Source: Candidatus Sulfopaludibacter sp. (GTDB lineage Bacteria; Acidobacteriota; Terriglobia; Bryobacterales; Bryobacteraceae). Taken from it: 32,351 nt of DNA. Shown here in pieces: positions 15,536 through 24,352 of this stretch; position 1 is the stretch's first letter; each line of letters begins with the position of its first letter. Made by a program: the position numbers and the translations under genes. The notes under the pieces are model-generated. The model made no database searches, was not told the origin of the DNA, and saw only the letters and a program-made list of their open reading frames with translations. The DNA is taken from NCBI GenBank assembly GCA_031292755.1, contig JARLGM010000074.1, positions 1 to 32,351 on the forward strand, read 5' to 3'.

Positions 15536-16528
15536 ATGACTCAACAACGGATACTGGTTACCGGAGCGGGCGGATTTATCGGACATCACCTGGTCAAGTA
15601 CCTGGTGGATCGCGGCTATTGGGTACGTGGTGTGGATGTCAAGAAACCCGAATACGAACCGACCGCCGCGAACGAATTCCTGGCTCTGGACTTACGCCAG
15701 CAGAGTATGTGTGAGCGAGCCACTAAAGGAATGGACGAAGTCTACGCCTTGGCGGCCGACATGGGTGGAATCGGCTTTATCGAGACTCACAAGGCCGCCA
15801 TTGTCCGTAACAACACGATGATCAACATGAATACCATCGAGGCCGCGCGCAGCAATGGCGTTCATCGATTCCTGTTCACCTCCAGCGCCTGCGTCTATCC
15901 AGGATACCTGCAGAAGAGCGCGGATGTGACCCCTTTGCGGGAGGAAGACGCCTACCCGGCCGATGCTGAAGACGGATATGGGTGGGAGAAACTGTACATG
16001 GAGCGGACTTGCCGACATTACAGGGAGGAATTCGACCTGGAGACGCGAGTGGTTCGCTTCCACAATATCTTTGGACCGTTGGGCTCTTATGACGGCGGCC
16101 GGGAGAAGAGTCCGGCGGCGATTTGCCGCAAGGTGGCTTTGGCGGGAGACGGCGGTACCATCGAGGTATGGGGCGACGGCGAGCAGACTCGCTCGTATTG
16201 TTACATCGACGATTGCGTGGAAGGCATTTACCGCATCATGAACAGCGATTATGCCGACCCGCTTAATCTGGGCCAGGACCGGCTGGTCAGCATCAATCAA
16301 CTGGTAGACGTTGTTGCCGCCATCGCAGGCAAGACAATCCATAAGACTTACGATGTGACTAAGCCCCAGGGGGTGCGCGGGCGGAACAGCGACAACGGCC
16401 GGTTGCGCGAAGTGCTGCAATGGGAGCCCTCAGTGGCGCTGGAGGATGGCTTGATCAGGACCTATCGATTCATCGTCGCGCAGTTACAGCAGACGGGTCG
16501 CCTGCCGCAGGTGGCGGCGGCGAATTAG
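15536..16528 (+). CDS. GDP-mannose 3,5-epimerase-like NAD-dependent sugar epimerase
   Basis: This 330-residue extended short-chain dehydrogenase most resembles plant-type GDP-mannose 3,5-epimerase, which converts GDP-D-mannose to GDP-L-galactose and GDP-L-gulose. The NAD-binding loop is GAGGFIG (10-16). Family hallmarks are LAADMGGIGFIETHKAAI, NNTMI, SSACVYPGYL, YGWEK, RFHNIFGPLGSYDGGREKSP and VWGDGEQTRSYCYIDDCVEG. C119, Y148, K152 and K191 fall exactly where Arabidopsis GME has C145, Y174, K178 and K217 (constant offset of 26, from memory), so the full epimerisation chemistry appears conserved. GAAAGGC precedes the ATG. It probably makes an unusual L-sugar donor for the surrounding EPS pathway. 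Confidence 0.88.
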   Translation: MTQQRILVTGAGGFIGHHLVKYLVDRGYWVRGVDVKKPEYEPTAANEFLALDLRQQSMCERATKGMDEVYALAADMGGIGFIETHKAAIVRNNTMINMNTIEAARSNGVHRFLFTSSACVYPGYLQKSADVTPLREEDAYPADAEDGYGWEKLYMERTCRHYREEFDLETRVVRFHNIFGPLGSYDGGREKSPAAICRKVALAGDGGTIEVWGDGEQTRSYCYIDDCVEGIYRIMNSDYADPLNLGQDRLVSINQLVDVVAAIAGKTIHKTYDVTKPQGVRGRNSDNGRLREVLQWEPSVALEDGLIRTYRFIVAQLQQTGRLPQVAAAN

Positions 16529-17842
16529 GTGTTCCGTTCGAGCATGGATTGGGTTCGCACGAAGTTAGGCGAGGGCGTTGCGGAGAACGTGGTATCGCTT
16601 TACGGCGCCTATCTGGTGAACTACGCCGTGCCATTGTTCACGGTTCCCTACCTGGTTCGCACGCTTGGCGTATCCACATGGGGACTGGTGGCGATGGCGC
16701 AGGGTTTGGGAAGTTACTTGAACCTGGTCGTGGAATACGGATTCAATCTTTCGGCTACCCGCGAAGTTGCGCGCCATCGGGGGGTACCGGAAAAGATTGC
16801 CGACCTGGTTGCGGGAGTCATCGGAGCAAAGGCACTTCTGGCCGCGGCCGGTATTGCTTTAACACTTGCGTTTCAGCAGGTGATTCCAGGCTTGCAGGAA
16901 CACCCGAAAGTGCTTTGGGCGGGAGTCATCGCGGGAATCGCCCTGGGATTGAATCCGCTGTGGTATTTCCAGGGGTGCGAAAGGCTGAAGGTGGTGGCGA
17001 CACTGGAGGTGGGTGCGAAGACCTCCGCTGCCGCCGCGGTGTTTATTTTCGTTCATAATCCCGGTGACGCGTGGCGCGTTCCCGGCTTGCAGGCGGCGGC
17101 TTCGTTGGTTTCCACTGGCGCCGGTTTGGCCCTGATGTACCGGCGGGTGCCGCTTTACAGGGTCACCCCTGCCCGAGTGCGACACGCTCTTCGAACCGGG
17201 TGGACGCTATTCTTGTTTCGCAGCACCGCTATGCTATACACGTCGGGTAACTCCTTCCTCCTGGGATTGTTTGCCCCGCCGGTGGCGGTCGGCTATTTTG
17301 CGGGAGCCGAAAAGATCAGCAAGGCCTTTATGGGCTTATTGAACCCGTTCAACCAGGCGCTGTTTCCCCGTCTAAGTAAACTGGCGGTGCACGACCGCCG
17401 GGCAGGGTCTGAACTCTTGAAGACCAATGCCATAGTGGCGGGGGCGGGCGGGCTCTTCCTGGGTCTCTCCGTATATGCCTCCGCGCCGCTCCTGGTCCGG
17501 ATCTTACTGGGAAACAAGTTTGGCCCCGCGATTCCGGTGTTACGGTTTCTGGCGGTGCTACCGTTGCTCATCGGCTTGAACACCGTGTTGTGTACGCAAT
17601 GGATGGCGCCGATGGGAATGGACCGGACGCTGAACCGGGTCATTCTCGGCGCGAGCATCGTGAATGTCTGTATGGCCGTTGTGATGGCGCCGCGTTATCG
17701 ACAAATGGGCATGGCGTATGCGGTGGTCAGCGCGGAGCTGTTCATCTTCGTTGTCGCGAATCTCATTCTGCTGCGGGGGCGGTTCCGGGAAGAACCGCCG
17801 GTTCCGGCATTGGCGTTGCCGGATCTGGAGAACCCGGCATGA
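16529..17842 (+). CDS. Wzx-type oligosaccharide flippase
   Basis: This 437-residue integral membrane protein of the MOP/Polysacc_synt superfamily flips undecaprenyl-linked repeat units across the inner membrane. It begins with the typical amphipathic lead-in and first helix (VSLYGAYLVNYAVPLFTVPYL), and the conserved loop RTLGVSTWGLVAMAQGLGSY follows. About 12-14 hydrophobic helices alternate with short basic loops. The start is GTG 16529, directly after the epimerase TAG, with a purine-rich GGCGG upstream; ATG 16544 is an alternative. The 3' end overlaps the next ATG (ATGA), so the genes are cotranslated. Substrate specificity cannot be inferred. Confidence 0.92.
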   Translation: MFRSSMDWVRTKLGEGVAENVVSLYGAYLVNYAVPLFTVPYLVRTLGVSTWGLVAMAQGLGSYLNLVVEYGFNLSATREVARHRGVPEKIADLVAGVIGAKALLAAAGIALTLAFQQVIPGLQEHPKVLWAGVIAGIALGLNPLWYFQGCERLKVVATLEVGAKTSAAAAVFIFVHNPGDAWRVPGLQAAASLVSTGAGLALMYRRVPLYRVTPARVRHALRTGWTLFLFRSTAMLYTSGNSFLLGLFAPPVAVGYFAGAEKISKAFMGLLNPFNQALFPRLSKLAVHDRRAGSELLKTNAIVAGAGGLFLGLSVYASAPLLVRILLGNKFGPAIPVLRFLAVLPLLIGLNTVLCTQWMAPMGMDRTLNRVILGASIVNVCMAVVMAPRYRQMGMAYAVVSAELFIFVVANLILLRGRFREEPPVPALALPDLENPA

Positions 17843-18969
17843 GTCCCAAGGCGATATCCGCGCGCCCGCCCAGACAGCCGCTGAGCTTGCAACCCCTCCC
17901 ACCGGGTCCGCTTGTGTCTGTATTGGTTCCGGCTTATAACTACGCCTGCTATCTCTCGGAGTGTATCGGCAGCGTGATGGCTCAGACTTACACTAATTGG
18001 GAATTGATTGTTTGCGACGACGGTTCCACAGATAACACGGGCGAGGTGATTTCGCGTTTTGCGGAACGCGATGCCAGAATCAAGTTACTGCAAAAGCAGA
18101 ATGGAGGGCAAGCCTCGGCGTTCAACATGGCATACACGGAGAGCAAGGGCGACATCATCTGCTGTCTGGATGCCGATGATGCTTTCGCTCCGGAAAAACT
18201 GGCCAGCGTGGTGGGACGTTTTGCCAGGTGCCCGGATGCGGGCCTGCTGGTCCATGCGATGACCCTGGTGGACGCCCAGGGCGCGCTGCTCCACCGTATC
18301 CCGATCCTGGGGGCATTCGAAGAGGGCTGGATCGCCGACCGGGTTCTGCGGCGAGGCGGCCGCTGGCGCTACATGCCGTCGAGCGGTCTGGCGTTCCGCC
18401 GCGAGTTGGGTGAAATCGGCTTCCCCATTCCGGATCAACAGTTCGCGGCAGGCGCGGACGGATTTCTGTTCACCCTGTTTCCGCTCATCAGCAAGACGAC
18501 ATATTTATCCGACGAACTTTCCATTTACCGGATTCACGGGTCCAACACGGGCGGAAGACAGGGAGTGGACGCGAAATCCGCTCGCATGGGCGCCGTCCTG
18601 ATGACCAAGGTAGTGGAAGGCGTCAATGAACGGTTGAGCGAGATGGAATGGTGCGAATCGCTGGACGTTCAGAACAACCTGCACATCGCGCTGGAACTGT
18701 TGATTGCCCACCTGCTGGAGGGTGAGTCCCGAATGCGGCTATATCGCCGGTATCTTTCGGCGGTGCGAGCGATCCTGGCGGACGACCTTTACGGAGTTCG
18801 CCAGAAACTGGTGTTGCCATGGCTCTTCGGGGTGGCGGCGGTGCTGCCCCGGCGATGGCGGCAACCCTGGCTAAATGTTGCCACGTCGTCCAATGCTTTG
18901 AAGCGGACGGTGATTCGAGTGCTTACGGGGTTTCGCCGGCCCATCCGGCTGAGTCCCGATGTTCTCTGA
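17839..18969 (+). CDS. Family 2 glycosyltransferase
   Basis: This 376-residue protein has an N-terminal GT-A domain beginning SVLVPAYNYACYLSECIGSV. The nucleotide-binding motif is DDGSTDNTGEVI, followed by NGGQASAFNMAYTESKGDII and the metal-binding CLDADDAF (DxD). The C-terminal part (YRIHGSNTGGR and a helical tail) is common in EPS GT2 enzymes. It adds a sugar to the growing repeat unit on the cytoplasmic face; donor and linkage are unknown. ATG 17839 overlaps the flippase stop by four bases, supporting this start over upstream frames. Its last codons overlap a possible early start of the next gene. Confidence 0.93.
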   Translation: MSPKAISARPPRQPLSLQPLPPGPLVSVLVPAYNYACYLSECIGSVMAQTYTNWELIVCDDGSTDNTGEVISRFAERDARIKLLQKQNGGQASAFNMAYTESKGDIICCLDADDAFAPEKLASVVGRFARCPDAGLLVHAMTLVDAQGALLHRIPILGAFEEGWIADRVLRRGGRWRYMPSSGLAFRRELGEIGFPIPDQQFAAGADGFLFTLFPLISKTTYLSDELSIYRIHGSNTGGRQGVDAKSARMGAVLMTKVVEGVNERLSEMEWCESLDVQNNLHIALELLIAHLLEGESRMRLYRRYLSAVRAILADDLYGVRQKLVLPWLFGVAAVLPRRWRQPWLNVATSSNALKRTVIRVLTGFRRPIRLSPDVL

Positions 18970-18985
18970 CGGATTGGCCGCGCTT

Positions 18986-20128
18986 ATGCGAATCGCCATT
19001 TTCGATTACCGCGTGATATCGACCAATCCGGTTGGAAGCTGCCACCTTCGCGTGTTGAAAGGGCTTTGCGAGTTGCATGAATTCACGGTATTCGCGGTGG
19101 AGTTCGAGAATCCGTGCCCGGAGCGAATCCGTTGGGTCAAGCTGCCGTTGCCGGTGCGGCCCTACATATTGCTCTATGCCCTGTATCACCTGCTGGCACC
19201 GCTGGCATACGCGTATCAACGCCTGGCGCGTGGTGCGCGTTTCGACCTTGTGCAGATCGTGGAGTCCAATCTGTTGTTCGGGGACATTTCGTATTCGCAT
19301 TTCTGTCACCGGCTTTATCTGAAACGGCATTGGCGCGAAACACGCGCACCGGGACCCCGCGGTTTGCTGCGCGGTCTGGCACATCGAGCCGCCGCGCTGA
19401 TGGAACCGGCCGTCTACCGGCGGGTGCGGCACATCGTGGCGCCTTCCCGCGGGTTGATGAGCGAGTTGACGCAAGTCTATCCCAGACAGAAAGCCAAGCT
19501 CCGGCTGCTGCCGAATCCGGTAGATACGGAGCGCCTGCAACCGCCCAACGAGCAGTGGCGAGAAGAGATCCGGAGCCGGCAGGGCATTGCGCCCGACGAA
19601 GTGGTGTTCGTGTTCGTGGCGTTGGGGCACTTCGAGCGTAAGGGACTGCCCCTTGTGTTGGAGGCGATCCGTCAGGCTGGTGATTGTCCGCTGCGATTGC
19701 TGGTGGCGGGAGGAGAGCGCGGCCTCATCGCGAAATATCAGGCACGCGTGGAGGCGATGGGAATTGCAGGGCGGGTGCGCTTAGAAGGAATGCAGCGGGA
19801 CCTTCGCCCGTACTATTGGGCCGCGGATGCATTCATCTTGCCGTCGTGCTACGAGGTATTTCCCCTGGTAGCGCTGGAGGCGGCGGCGGCGGGCCTGCCT
19901 CTTGTCGCCACCCGAGTCAATGGCGTGGAGGAAATGTTGGATGACGATTATAACGGCCTGGTGATTGACCGAACGGCGGACAGTGTGGCTACCGGGATGC
20001 GCCGTATCGCGAATATGACTTCGGAGCAGCGCCGGCTAATGGGGGACCGTGCACGGCAAAAGGTAGCCTGCTACGGCAGTGACCGCTTCGTGTCGGCTTG
20101 GAGGGACTTTTATGAAAGTTTGGCCTAA
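18986..20128 (+). CDS. Family 4 glycosyltransferase (GT-B)
   Basis: This 380-residue GT-B enzyme begins MRIAIFDYRVISTNPVGSCH. The linker and C-terminal donor-binding domain show APSRGLMSEL, LLPNPVDTERL, VFVALGHFERKGLPLVLEAI, LLVAGGERGL and the E(x7)E-type signature in PSCYEVFPLVALEAAAAGLP with VNGVEEML after it. These are classic GT4 features. It is presumed to act on the lipid-linked EPS repeat unit. I prefer ATG 18986 to ATG 18959 on homology; neither has a strong Shine-Dalgarno and both fit translational coupling with the upstream stop at 18969. Confidence 0.92.
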   Translation: MRIAIFDYRVISTNPVGSCHLRVLKGLCELHEFTVFAVEFENPCPERIRWVKLPLPVRPYILLYALYHLLAPLAYAYQRLARGARFDLVQIVESNLLFGDISYSHFCHRLYLKRHWRETRAPGPRGLLRGLAHRAAALMEPAVYRRVRHIVAPSRGLMSELTQVYPRQKAKLRLLPNPVDTERLQPPNEQWREEIRSRQGIAPDEVVFVFVALGHFERKGLPLVLEAIRQAGDCPLRLLVAGGERGLIAKYQARVEAMGIAGRVRLEGMQRDLRPYYWAADAFILPSCYEVFPLVALEAAAAGLPLVATRVNGVEEMLDDDYNGLVIDRTADSVATGMRRIANMTSEQRRLMGDRARQKVACYGSDRFVSAWRDFYESLA

Positions 20129-21407
20129 GCTGTTCATGATCCTCGTAGTGGGCTACCTGACCATGACACGCGCGTTCGCCTACCTGGGGGTTCCGCCGGC
20201 CAAACTATTCATTGGCGAGCTAGCGATTGGGACCTTCCTGTTGGCACAACCCAGAGCCGTGCTGCGTGGGTGGATCGAGCCGCTGATGCAGCCCTCACCG
20301 CTGAGCGAGATCGCGATCGCGTTTGCATGTTTTCTGGGCTACGGCTGGCTTGAACTGCTGCGCGGCTTGGGGAAGGAGTATTCTCCAATCCTGGCGCTGC
20401 AGGGGTTTGCGTTCCACTACTATCCCATCTGTTTCTTCATCGGGTTGTGGATTGCGACGGTGGACCGTTCGCTGCTCCGGCGAACCATTCACCTTGCTGC
20501 CTGGACCAACGGCGTGTATGGACTCGCATACATTATTTTCCTCAACCGGATTCCGATGTCGGTGCCGGGCACGGTAGATGTCCAGATCTTCGGCCAACCC
20601 GAGGGCTCGTCCCTCGTGGTTCTGGGATTGTTGTGCCTGGAGAAGAAAGTGTCGCGGGTCTGGCACCTGCTGCTGTTGAATCTGGTTGTGATGCTTTGCC
20701 TGCAGGTGCGCGCCGAGTATCTCGGCTTCATCCTGGGCGCGATCTTATGGTGTTTCCTGACGCGGAGGGTCGATCGCCTGGTGGGAGCTTTTGCAGCCGT
20801 TGCCGTGCTATTGGCCGTGGGATTGGTGGCGAATGTGCGAGCGCCGGCGCCAGTGACACGCGGCGGACAGATATCGAGCCGCGAGATCATCGGCCGGGTG
20901 GTCGCGCCGTTCGATCAGGAACTCGCCGAACAGTGGGATCCCGATGCCAAGTCGCAAGCCGGTACTGCGATGTGGCGGGTCAGGTGGTGGAACCGAATCT
21001 GGGAGGAAACCCATCGTGACATCGAAAGCGCTTTTCTGGGACAGGGGTACGGCTATCCTCTGGCGTCGCTGATTGGCTATAAGGAACGCGACATCCGCAC
21101 GCCTCACAGCGTCTTTTTTTATGCCCTGGGATATGGCGGATGGATCGGGGTGGCGATTTTCTTTGCGCTGCAACTCGCGCTGGCCCGGACGCTTTGGCAT
21201 GCATGGCAAGTAACAGGGAACCCTTTCGGTCCCGTGATCTGGCTGGCTTTTCTCTCCGGGGCTTTCTTTGGCAACTCGTTTGAGACACCATTCGGGGCGG
21301 TGCCGTTTTACGTACTCGCGGGCATGTCGGCTGCACCGCTCTACGCTAAGGCTTTGAGTTATGCGAATCTTACTCGCGCACACATCTTACAAGTTGCCGG
21401 GCGGTGA
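20112..21407 (+). CDS. Wzy/WaaL-like O-antigen polymerase/ligase family membrane protein
   Basis: This 431-residue polytopic membrane protein has about ten hydrophobic helices and one larger periplasmic loop (roughly residues 255-330). The loop is followed by TPHSVFFYALGYGGWIGVAI, the region equivalent to the HNxxL...G segment of the Wzy_C/O-antigen ligase family. In this locus it is best read as the EPS polymerase joining repeat units at the periplasmic face. GGAGGGA is 8 nt before ATG 20112, which decides the start inside the last codons of the GT4 gene (17-bp overlap). Its C-terminus runs 47 bp into the next gene, longer than other overlaps in the operon. Confidence 0.82.
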   Translation: MKVWPKLFMILVVGYLTMTRAFAYLGVPPAKLFIGELAIGTFLLAQPRAVLRGWIEPLMQPSPLSEIAIAFACFLGYGWLELLRGLGKEYSPILALQGFAFHYYPICFFIGLWIATVDRSLLRRTIHLAAWTNGVYGLAYIIFLNRIPMSVPGTVDVQIFGQPEGSSLVVLGLLCLEKKVSRVWHLLLLNLVVMLCLQVRAEYLGFILGAILWCFLTRRVDRLVGAFAAVAVLLAVGLVANVRAPAPVTRGGQISSREIIGRVVAPFDQELAEQWDPDAKSQAGTAMWRVRWWNRIWEETHRDIESAFLGQGYGYPLASLIGYKERDIRTPHSVFFYALGYGGWIGVAIFFALQLALARTLWHAWQVTGNPFGPVIWLAFLSGAFFGNSFETPFGAVPFYVLAGMSAAPLYAKALSYANLTRAHILQVAGR

Positions 21408-22725
21408 GGACCAAGTGTTCGCCGACGAATCCGCCTTATTGCGGCGGTATGGTCACGAGGTGATAGAGTACCGCCAGCACAACGATCAGACCGACGGCAT
21501 GAGCCGGGCCCGGCTGGCCGCCAGAACGATCTGGAGCGAGTCCACTTACTCGGGGCTACGAGCCCTGCTGCGAAGCCGGCGGCCGGAAGTATGTCATTTT
21601 CATAACACCTTCCCGATGATGTCTCCGGCGGCCTTCTATGCGGCTCGGGCAGAGCGAATTCCCGTGGTAGCCACGCTACACAACTACCGGCTTCTTTGTC
21701 CGGCGGCCACGCTGCTGAGAGACGGGTTTCCCTGCGAATCCTGTATCTCTCCATTCGGTTCCTGGAACGCCGTACGCTACGGCTGCTATCGGGGCAGCCG
21801 ATGCGCCTCGACAGTTACCGCCCTCATGTTGACCGCACATCGGGGTGTGGGGACCTGGTCGCGGGCGGTGGACGTGTGGATTGCACTAACGGAATTCGCG
21901 CGCCGGAAGTTCGTGCAGGGCGGTTTGCCGGAACAGCGAGTCGTGGTGAAACCGAATTTCGTCGCGACCGATCCGGGCTACTCCGAAATTCGCGAAACGT
22001 TTGCCTTGTATGCGGGGCGGCTGTCGGCAGAGAAGGGGATCGAAACCCTGCTCGCGGCCTGGCAGGAACTGGATCGGCCCATACCGTTGAAAATCGCCGG
22101 AGATGGCCCTTTGAAAAGCGCGGTGGCGCAAGCATGCAGGCGGGATCCGCGCATCCGATATCTGGGACAGCTTTCGAGCGAGAGCCTGCGGGAGCAGATG
22201 AAGCGGGCATGTGTGCTTGTGTTTCCTTCGATCTGGTACGAGGGGTTGCCGCTGACACTGTTGGAAGCGTTTGCTACCGGCTTACCGGTGGTGGCGAGCA
22301 ACCTCGGGTCCATGACCTGCCTGGTTGCGCCCGGCACGACCGGCCTTCATTTCGAGCCTGGCAACGCCGCGGCCCTCGCGGCCAAATTGACCTGGTGCCA
22401 GGAGAACCCGGACCGCATGATGGAAATGGGACGCCAGGCGCGCTTACAGTACCTGGCGAGCTACAACCCGAGTTCCAATTACCAGCAAGTGATGCGGATT
22501 TACGAGATGGCTCTACACAAGTCGCACAGCCGGCAATTACGGCATCAGAGCGATAGGTCCGGGGGACGTGCAGTTGTAGATCATATTTCCGCTGCTGACG
22601 GCCCCGCCGGATGGAGCGCCACCGGAAGCGGAATTGAGGCCGGTGAAAGTGTTGCCCTGAATGATCGTGCCATCCATCGTGCCCGCGGAGTTACCGAACA
22701 GACCCACGCTATTGGAAAGCAATAA
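21361..22725 (+). CDS. Family 4 glycosyltransferase with antisense-derived C-terminal tail
   Basis: This 454-residue GT-B glycosyltransferase begins MRILLAHTSYKLPGGEDQVF and contains HFHNTFPMMSPAAF, VATLHNYRLLCPAA, a Cys-containing insert (FPCESCI...YRGSRCAST), ALYAGRLSAEKGIETLLAAW, IAGDGPLKSAV and PSIWYEGLPLTLLEAFATGLP (E(x7)E signature). These match GT4 enzymes common in EPS loci. The recognisable domain ends near residue 385 (RIYEMALHK, about 22520). The remaining roughly 66 residues lie antisense to the 3' end of the convergent beta-helix gene and resemble nothing. The native stop seems to have been lost, with read-through to 22725. It is the last gene of the EPS operon. Confidence 0.88.
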   Translation: MRILLAHTSYKLPGGEDQVFADESALLRRYGHEVIEYRQHNDQTDGMSRARLAARTIWSESTYSGLRALLRSRRPEVCHFHNTFPMMSPAAFYAARAERIPVVATLHNYRLLCPAATLLRDGFPCESCISPFGSWNAVRYGCYRGSRCASTVTALMLTAHRGVGTWSRAVDVWIALTEFARRKFVQGGLPEQRVVVKPNFVATDPGYSEIRETFALYAGRLSAEKGIETLLAAWQELDRPIPLKIAGDGPLKSAVAQACRRDPRIRYLGQLSSESLREQMKRACVLVFPSIWYEGLPLTLLEAFATGLPVVASNLGSMTCLVAPGTTGLHFEPGNAAALAAKLTWCQENPDRMMEMGRQARLQYLASYNPSSNYQQVMRIYEMALHKSHSRQLRHQSDRSGGRAVVDHISAADGPAGWSATGSGIEAGESVALNDRAIHRARGVTEQTHAIGKQ

Positions 22726-24132
22726 CTGCGAAAGAATGGTATTGTTTTGATAAGTCGACGACGTATTAGCCCCGGCGCTTCCGTTGAGGCGGATTCCGAT
22801 GAACCCAAAACTGGAGGGTCCGGTAACCCCCGCTTGCGTAATGGAGTTCCCACTGACAGTGACGGGACTCACCGGGGGAGAGGTGGCAATACCCGTAAAG
22901 GATTGATTTTGGTCGGTGGCATATACCCCGGCCGTCCGCGAAATGAAGTTGCCCGTGATGCTGCTCCCGCTCCAGGTGTTGGTATTTACAAAGATGCCGA
23001 AAATTTGAGCGTCGATAATGCTGTTGTTCTGCACCGCGATGTTGGCCCGGGATCCCGGAGCATTGGAGAATTCGATGCCATCGTTGACTTGCGCCGTCAG
23101 CAGATTTCCGTTGACCGTGGAATTGGAACTGTCATGCAGGATGATACCGGTGGAAAATCCACTTACACTATTCTGCGAAATAGTGGTCTGCTCGGTGCCC
23201 AGTTCAATCCCATATCCCGCGTTGGCGCCCACGAGTTTGTTATTGACGACGCTGTTTTGCTTGCCGGCCATAAGGGAAATGCCGAATGTGTCGGAGTTAA
23301 AGCCCATGTCCCACTGCGAGAACGTGTTGCCGGAGATGACAATTCCCTCCACCTGAGAGGTTTGGGCCACGTTTCCTCCGTTGGGCCAGAGTTCGATACC
23401 CATGCGGCCCAGGTGCTGGCCGGTGTTTTGCGAAATCAAGATGCCTTGGCCGTAGGCGAACGGAGCGGCGTTAAACACCACCGAGATCGCGTCTCCGTAG
23501 TGAACTCCCTGAAAATAGTTATTAGAGATAGTGACGGCGTTAAGATCCGCCAGATATATACCGTAGCCGCAATTGACAATCTGATTGTTCGTAATCTGAG
23601 AGCTGATAAGTCCGACAGGGGCGTATACCGCACCGTCCCACGGGCCGGTGGGCGAAGACGAAGTATTCCGAAAGACCAATTGGTTGAGCTGAACTCCGCT
23701 GGCGGGTATGGCAGAGGCGCCGTCTACCCCAATCTGCAGGCCCCCGCCGACCTCGTTCGCATCAAATGTAATGCCGTTGATCGTCGTGTTATTCGCGGCG
23801 TTGTAGGAGAGTTTGGCAATGGCCGTGTGAGGCGCTGTACCGGACTTCATGCGAATCGTGCCCTGCCCCTGGTAAATCCGATTGGGCTGAAAAACCAGGC
23901 GGGAACTGATCAGAAATACCTTGTTGGAAGTGCCGAAGGTGAGTGTTCCGCCCGCGGGAGTCGAATTAATGGCGCGTTGCAAGGCGCTGGTATCGTCAGA
24001 CTGGCCATCGCCGGTGGCACCGTAGGCGCTAACGTCGGTTGCCGCGCAAAGGGGCCAGACGGCCAGTGTGGCGGCACACAGGATAACTCTGAGCGAGTAT
24101 CTTTGGTTCATAAACTGGTTAGTGGCGTGCAT
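22537..24132 (-). CDS. Secreted right-handed parallel beta-helix protein (pectate-lyase-3-like)
   Basis: This 531-residue protein has an N-terminal signal peptide (hydrophobic VILCAATLAVWPLCA, likely cut after CAA). The start VSAYGATGDGQSDDTSALQR is the Pectate_lyase_3/phage-tailspike opening. A long series of PbH1-type rungs follows, marked by repeated N-N and ISxN patterns (ITNNQIVNCGYGIYL, VTISNNYFQGV, ISQNSVSGFSTGIIL, IQGNTFTGL). Such folds are found in polysaccharide lyases, epimerases and surface adhesins. Position beside an EPS operon suggests an EPS-modifying enzyme, but catalytic residues could not be assigned. ATG 24132 is the longest start; ATG 24111 gives a more standard signal peptide. 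The 3' end overlaps the GT4 gene by 189 bp. Confidence 0.85.
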   Translation of the reverse strand: MHATNQFMNQRYSLRVILCAATLAVWPLCAATDVSAYGATGDGQSDDTSALQRAINSTPAGGTLTFGTSNKVFLISSRLVFQPNRIYQGQGTIRMKSGTAPHTAIAKLSYNAANNTTINGITFDANEVGGGLQIGVDGASAIPASGVQLNQLVFRNTSSSPTGPWDGAVYAPVGLISSQITNNQIVNCGYGIYLADLNAVTISNNYFQGVHYGDAISVVFNAAPFAYGQGILISQNTGQHLGRMGIELWPNGGNVAQTSQVEGIVISGNTFSQWDMGFNSDTFGISLMAGKQNSVVNNKLVGANAGYGIELGTEQTTISQNSVSGFSTGIILHDSSNSTVNGNLLTAQVNDGIEFSNAPGSRANIAVQNNSIIDAQIFGIFVNTNTWSGSSITGNFISRTAGVYATDQNQSFTGIATSPPVSPVTVSGNSITQAGVTGPSSFGFIGIRLNGSAGANTSSTYQNNTILSQLLLSNSVGLFGNSAGTMDGTIIQGNTFTGLNSASGGAPSGGAVSSGNMIYNCTSPGPIALMP

Positions 24133-24352
24133 AGTCTAGTTAGCGAGACACACTGCTTCCGCGTTCACTTGATAGTGACAGCAGCAGTCCGGACTTTAGC
24201 AAGTTTGGGGGTCAGAGATCAGCAGCACGGGTAACAAGGATCACGTAGAGGATGAACAGGAGCTGCCCCGAAGTATCTACAGATTCGGATCATATCACAC
24301 ATAAGGGACTAAAGTACCGAGTATTTCGAACATTTTGTAGAAGGAGTTCGCA
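24133..24352. promoter_or_regulatory. Divergent intergenic region between beta-helix gene and lasso cluster
   Basis: This 220-bp region separates the leftward beta-helix gene from the rightward lasso-peptide genes and should hold both promoters. Two inverted repeats stand out: TCACT/AGTGA around a TGAT loop (24165-24178) and the perfect 10-bp palindrome AGTCCGGACT (24186-24195). Either could be an operator. No convincing -35/-10 pair was found. A GGAG (about 24342) is properly spaced before the first cluster gene. No gene was seen here. Confidence 0.4.

Noticed and set aside
22747..24234. 495-codon plus-strand open frame
   Set aside because: Antisense to the beta-helix gene, which has a signal peptide and regular beta-helix rungs; the plus frame shows no recognisable motif.
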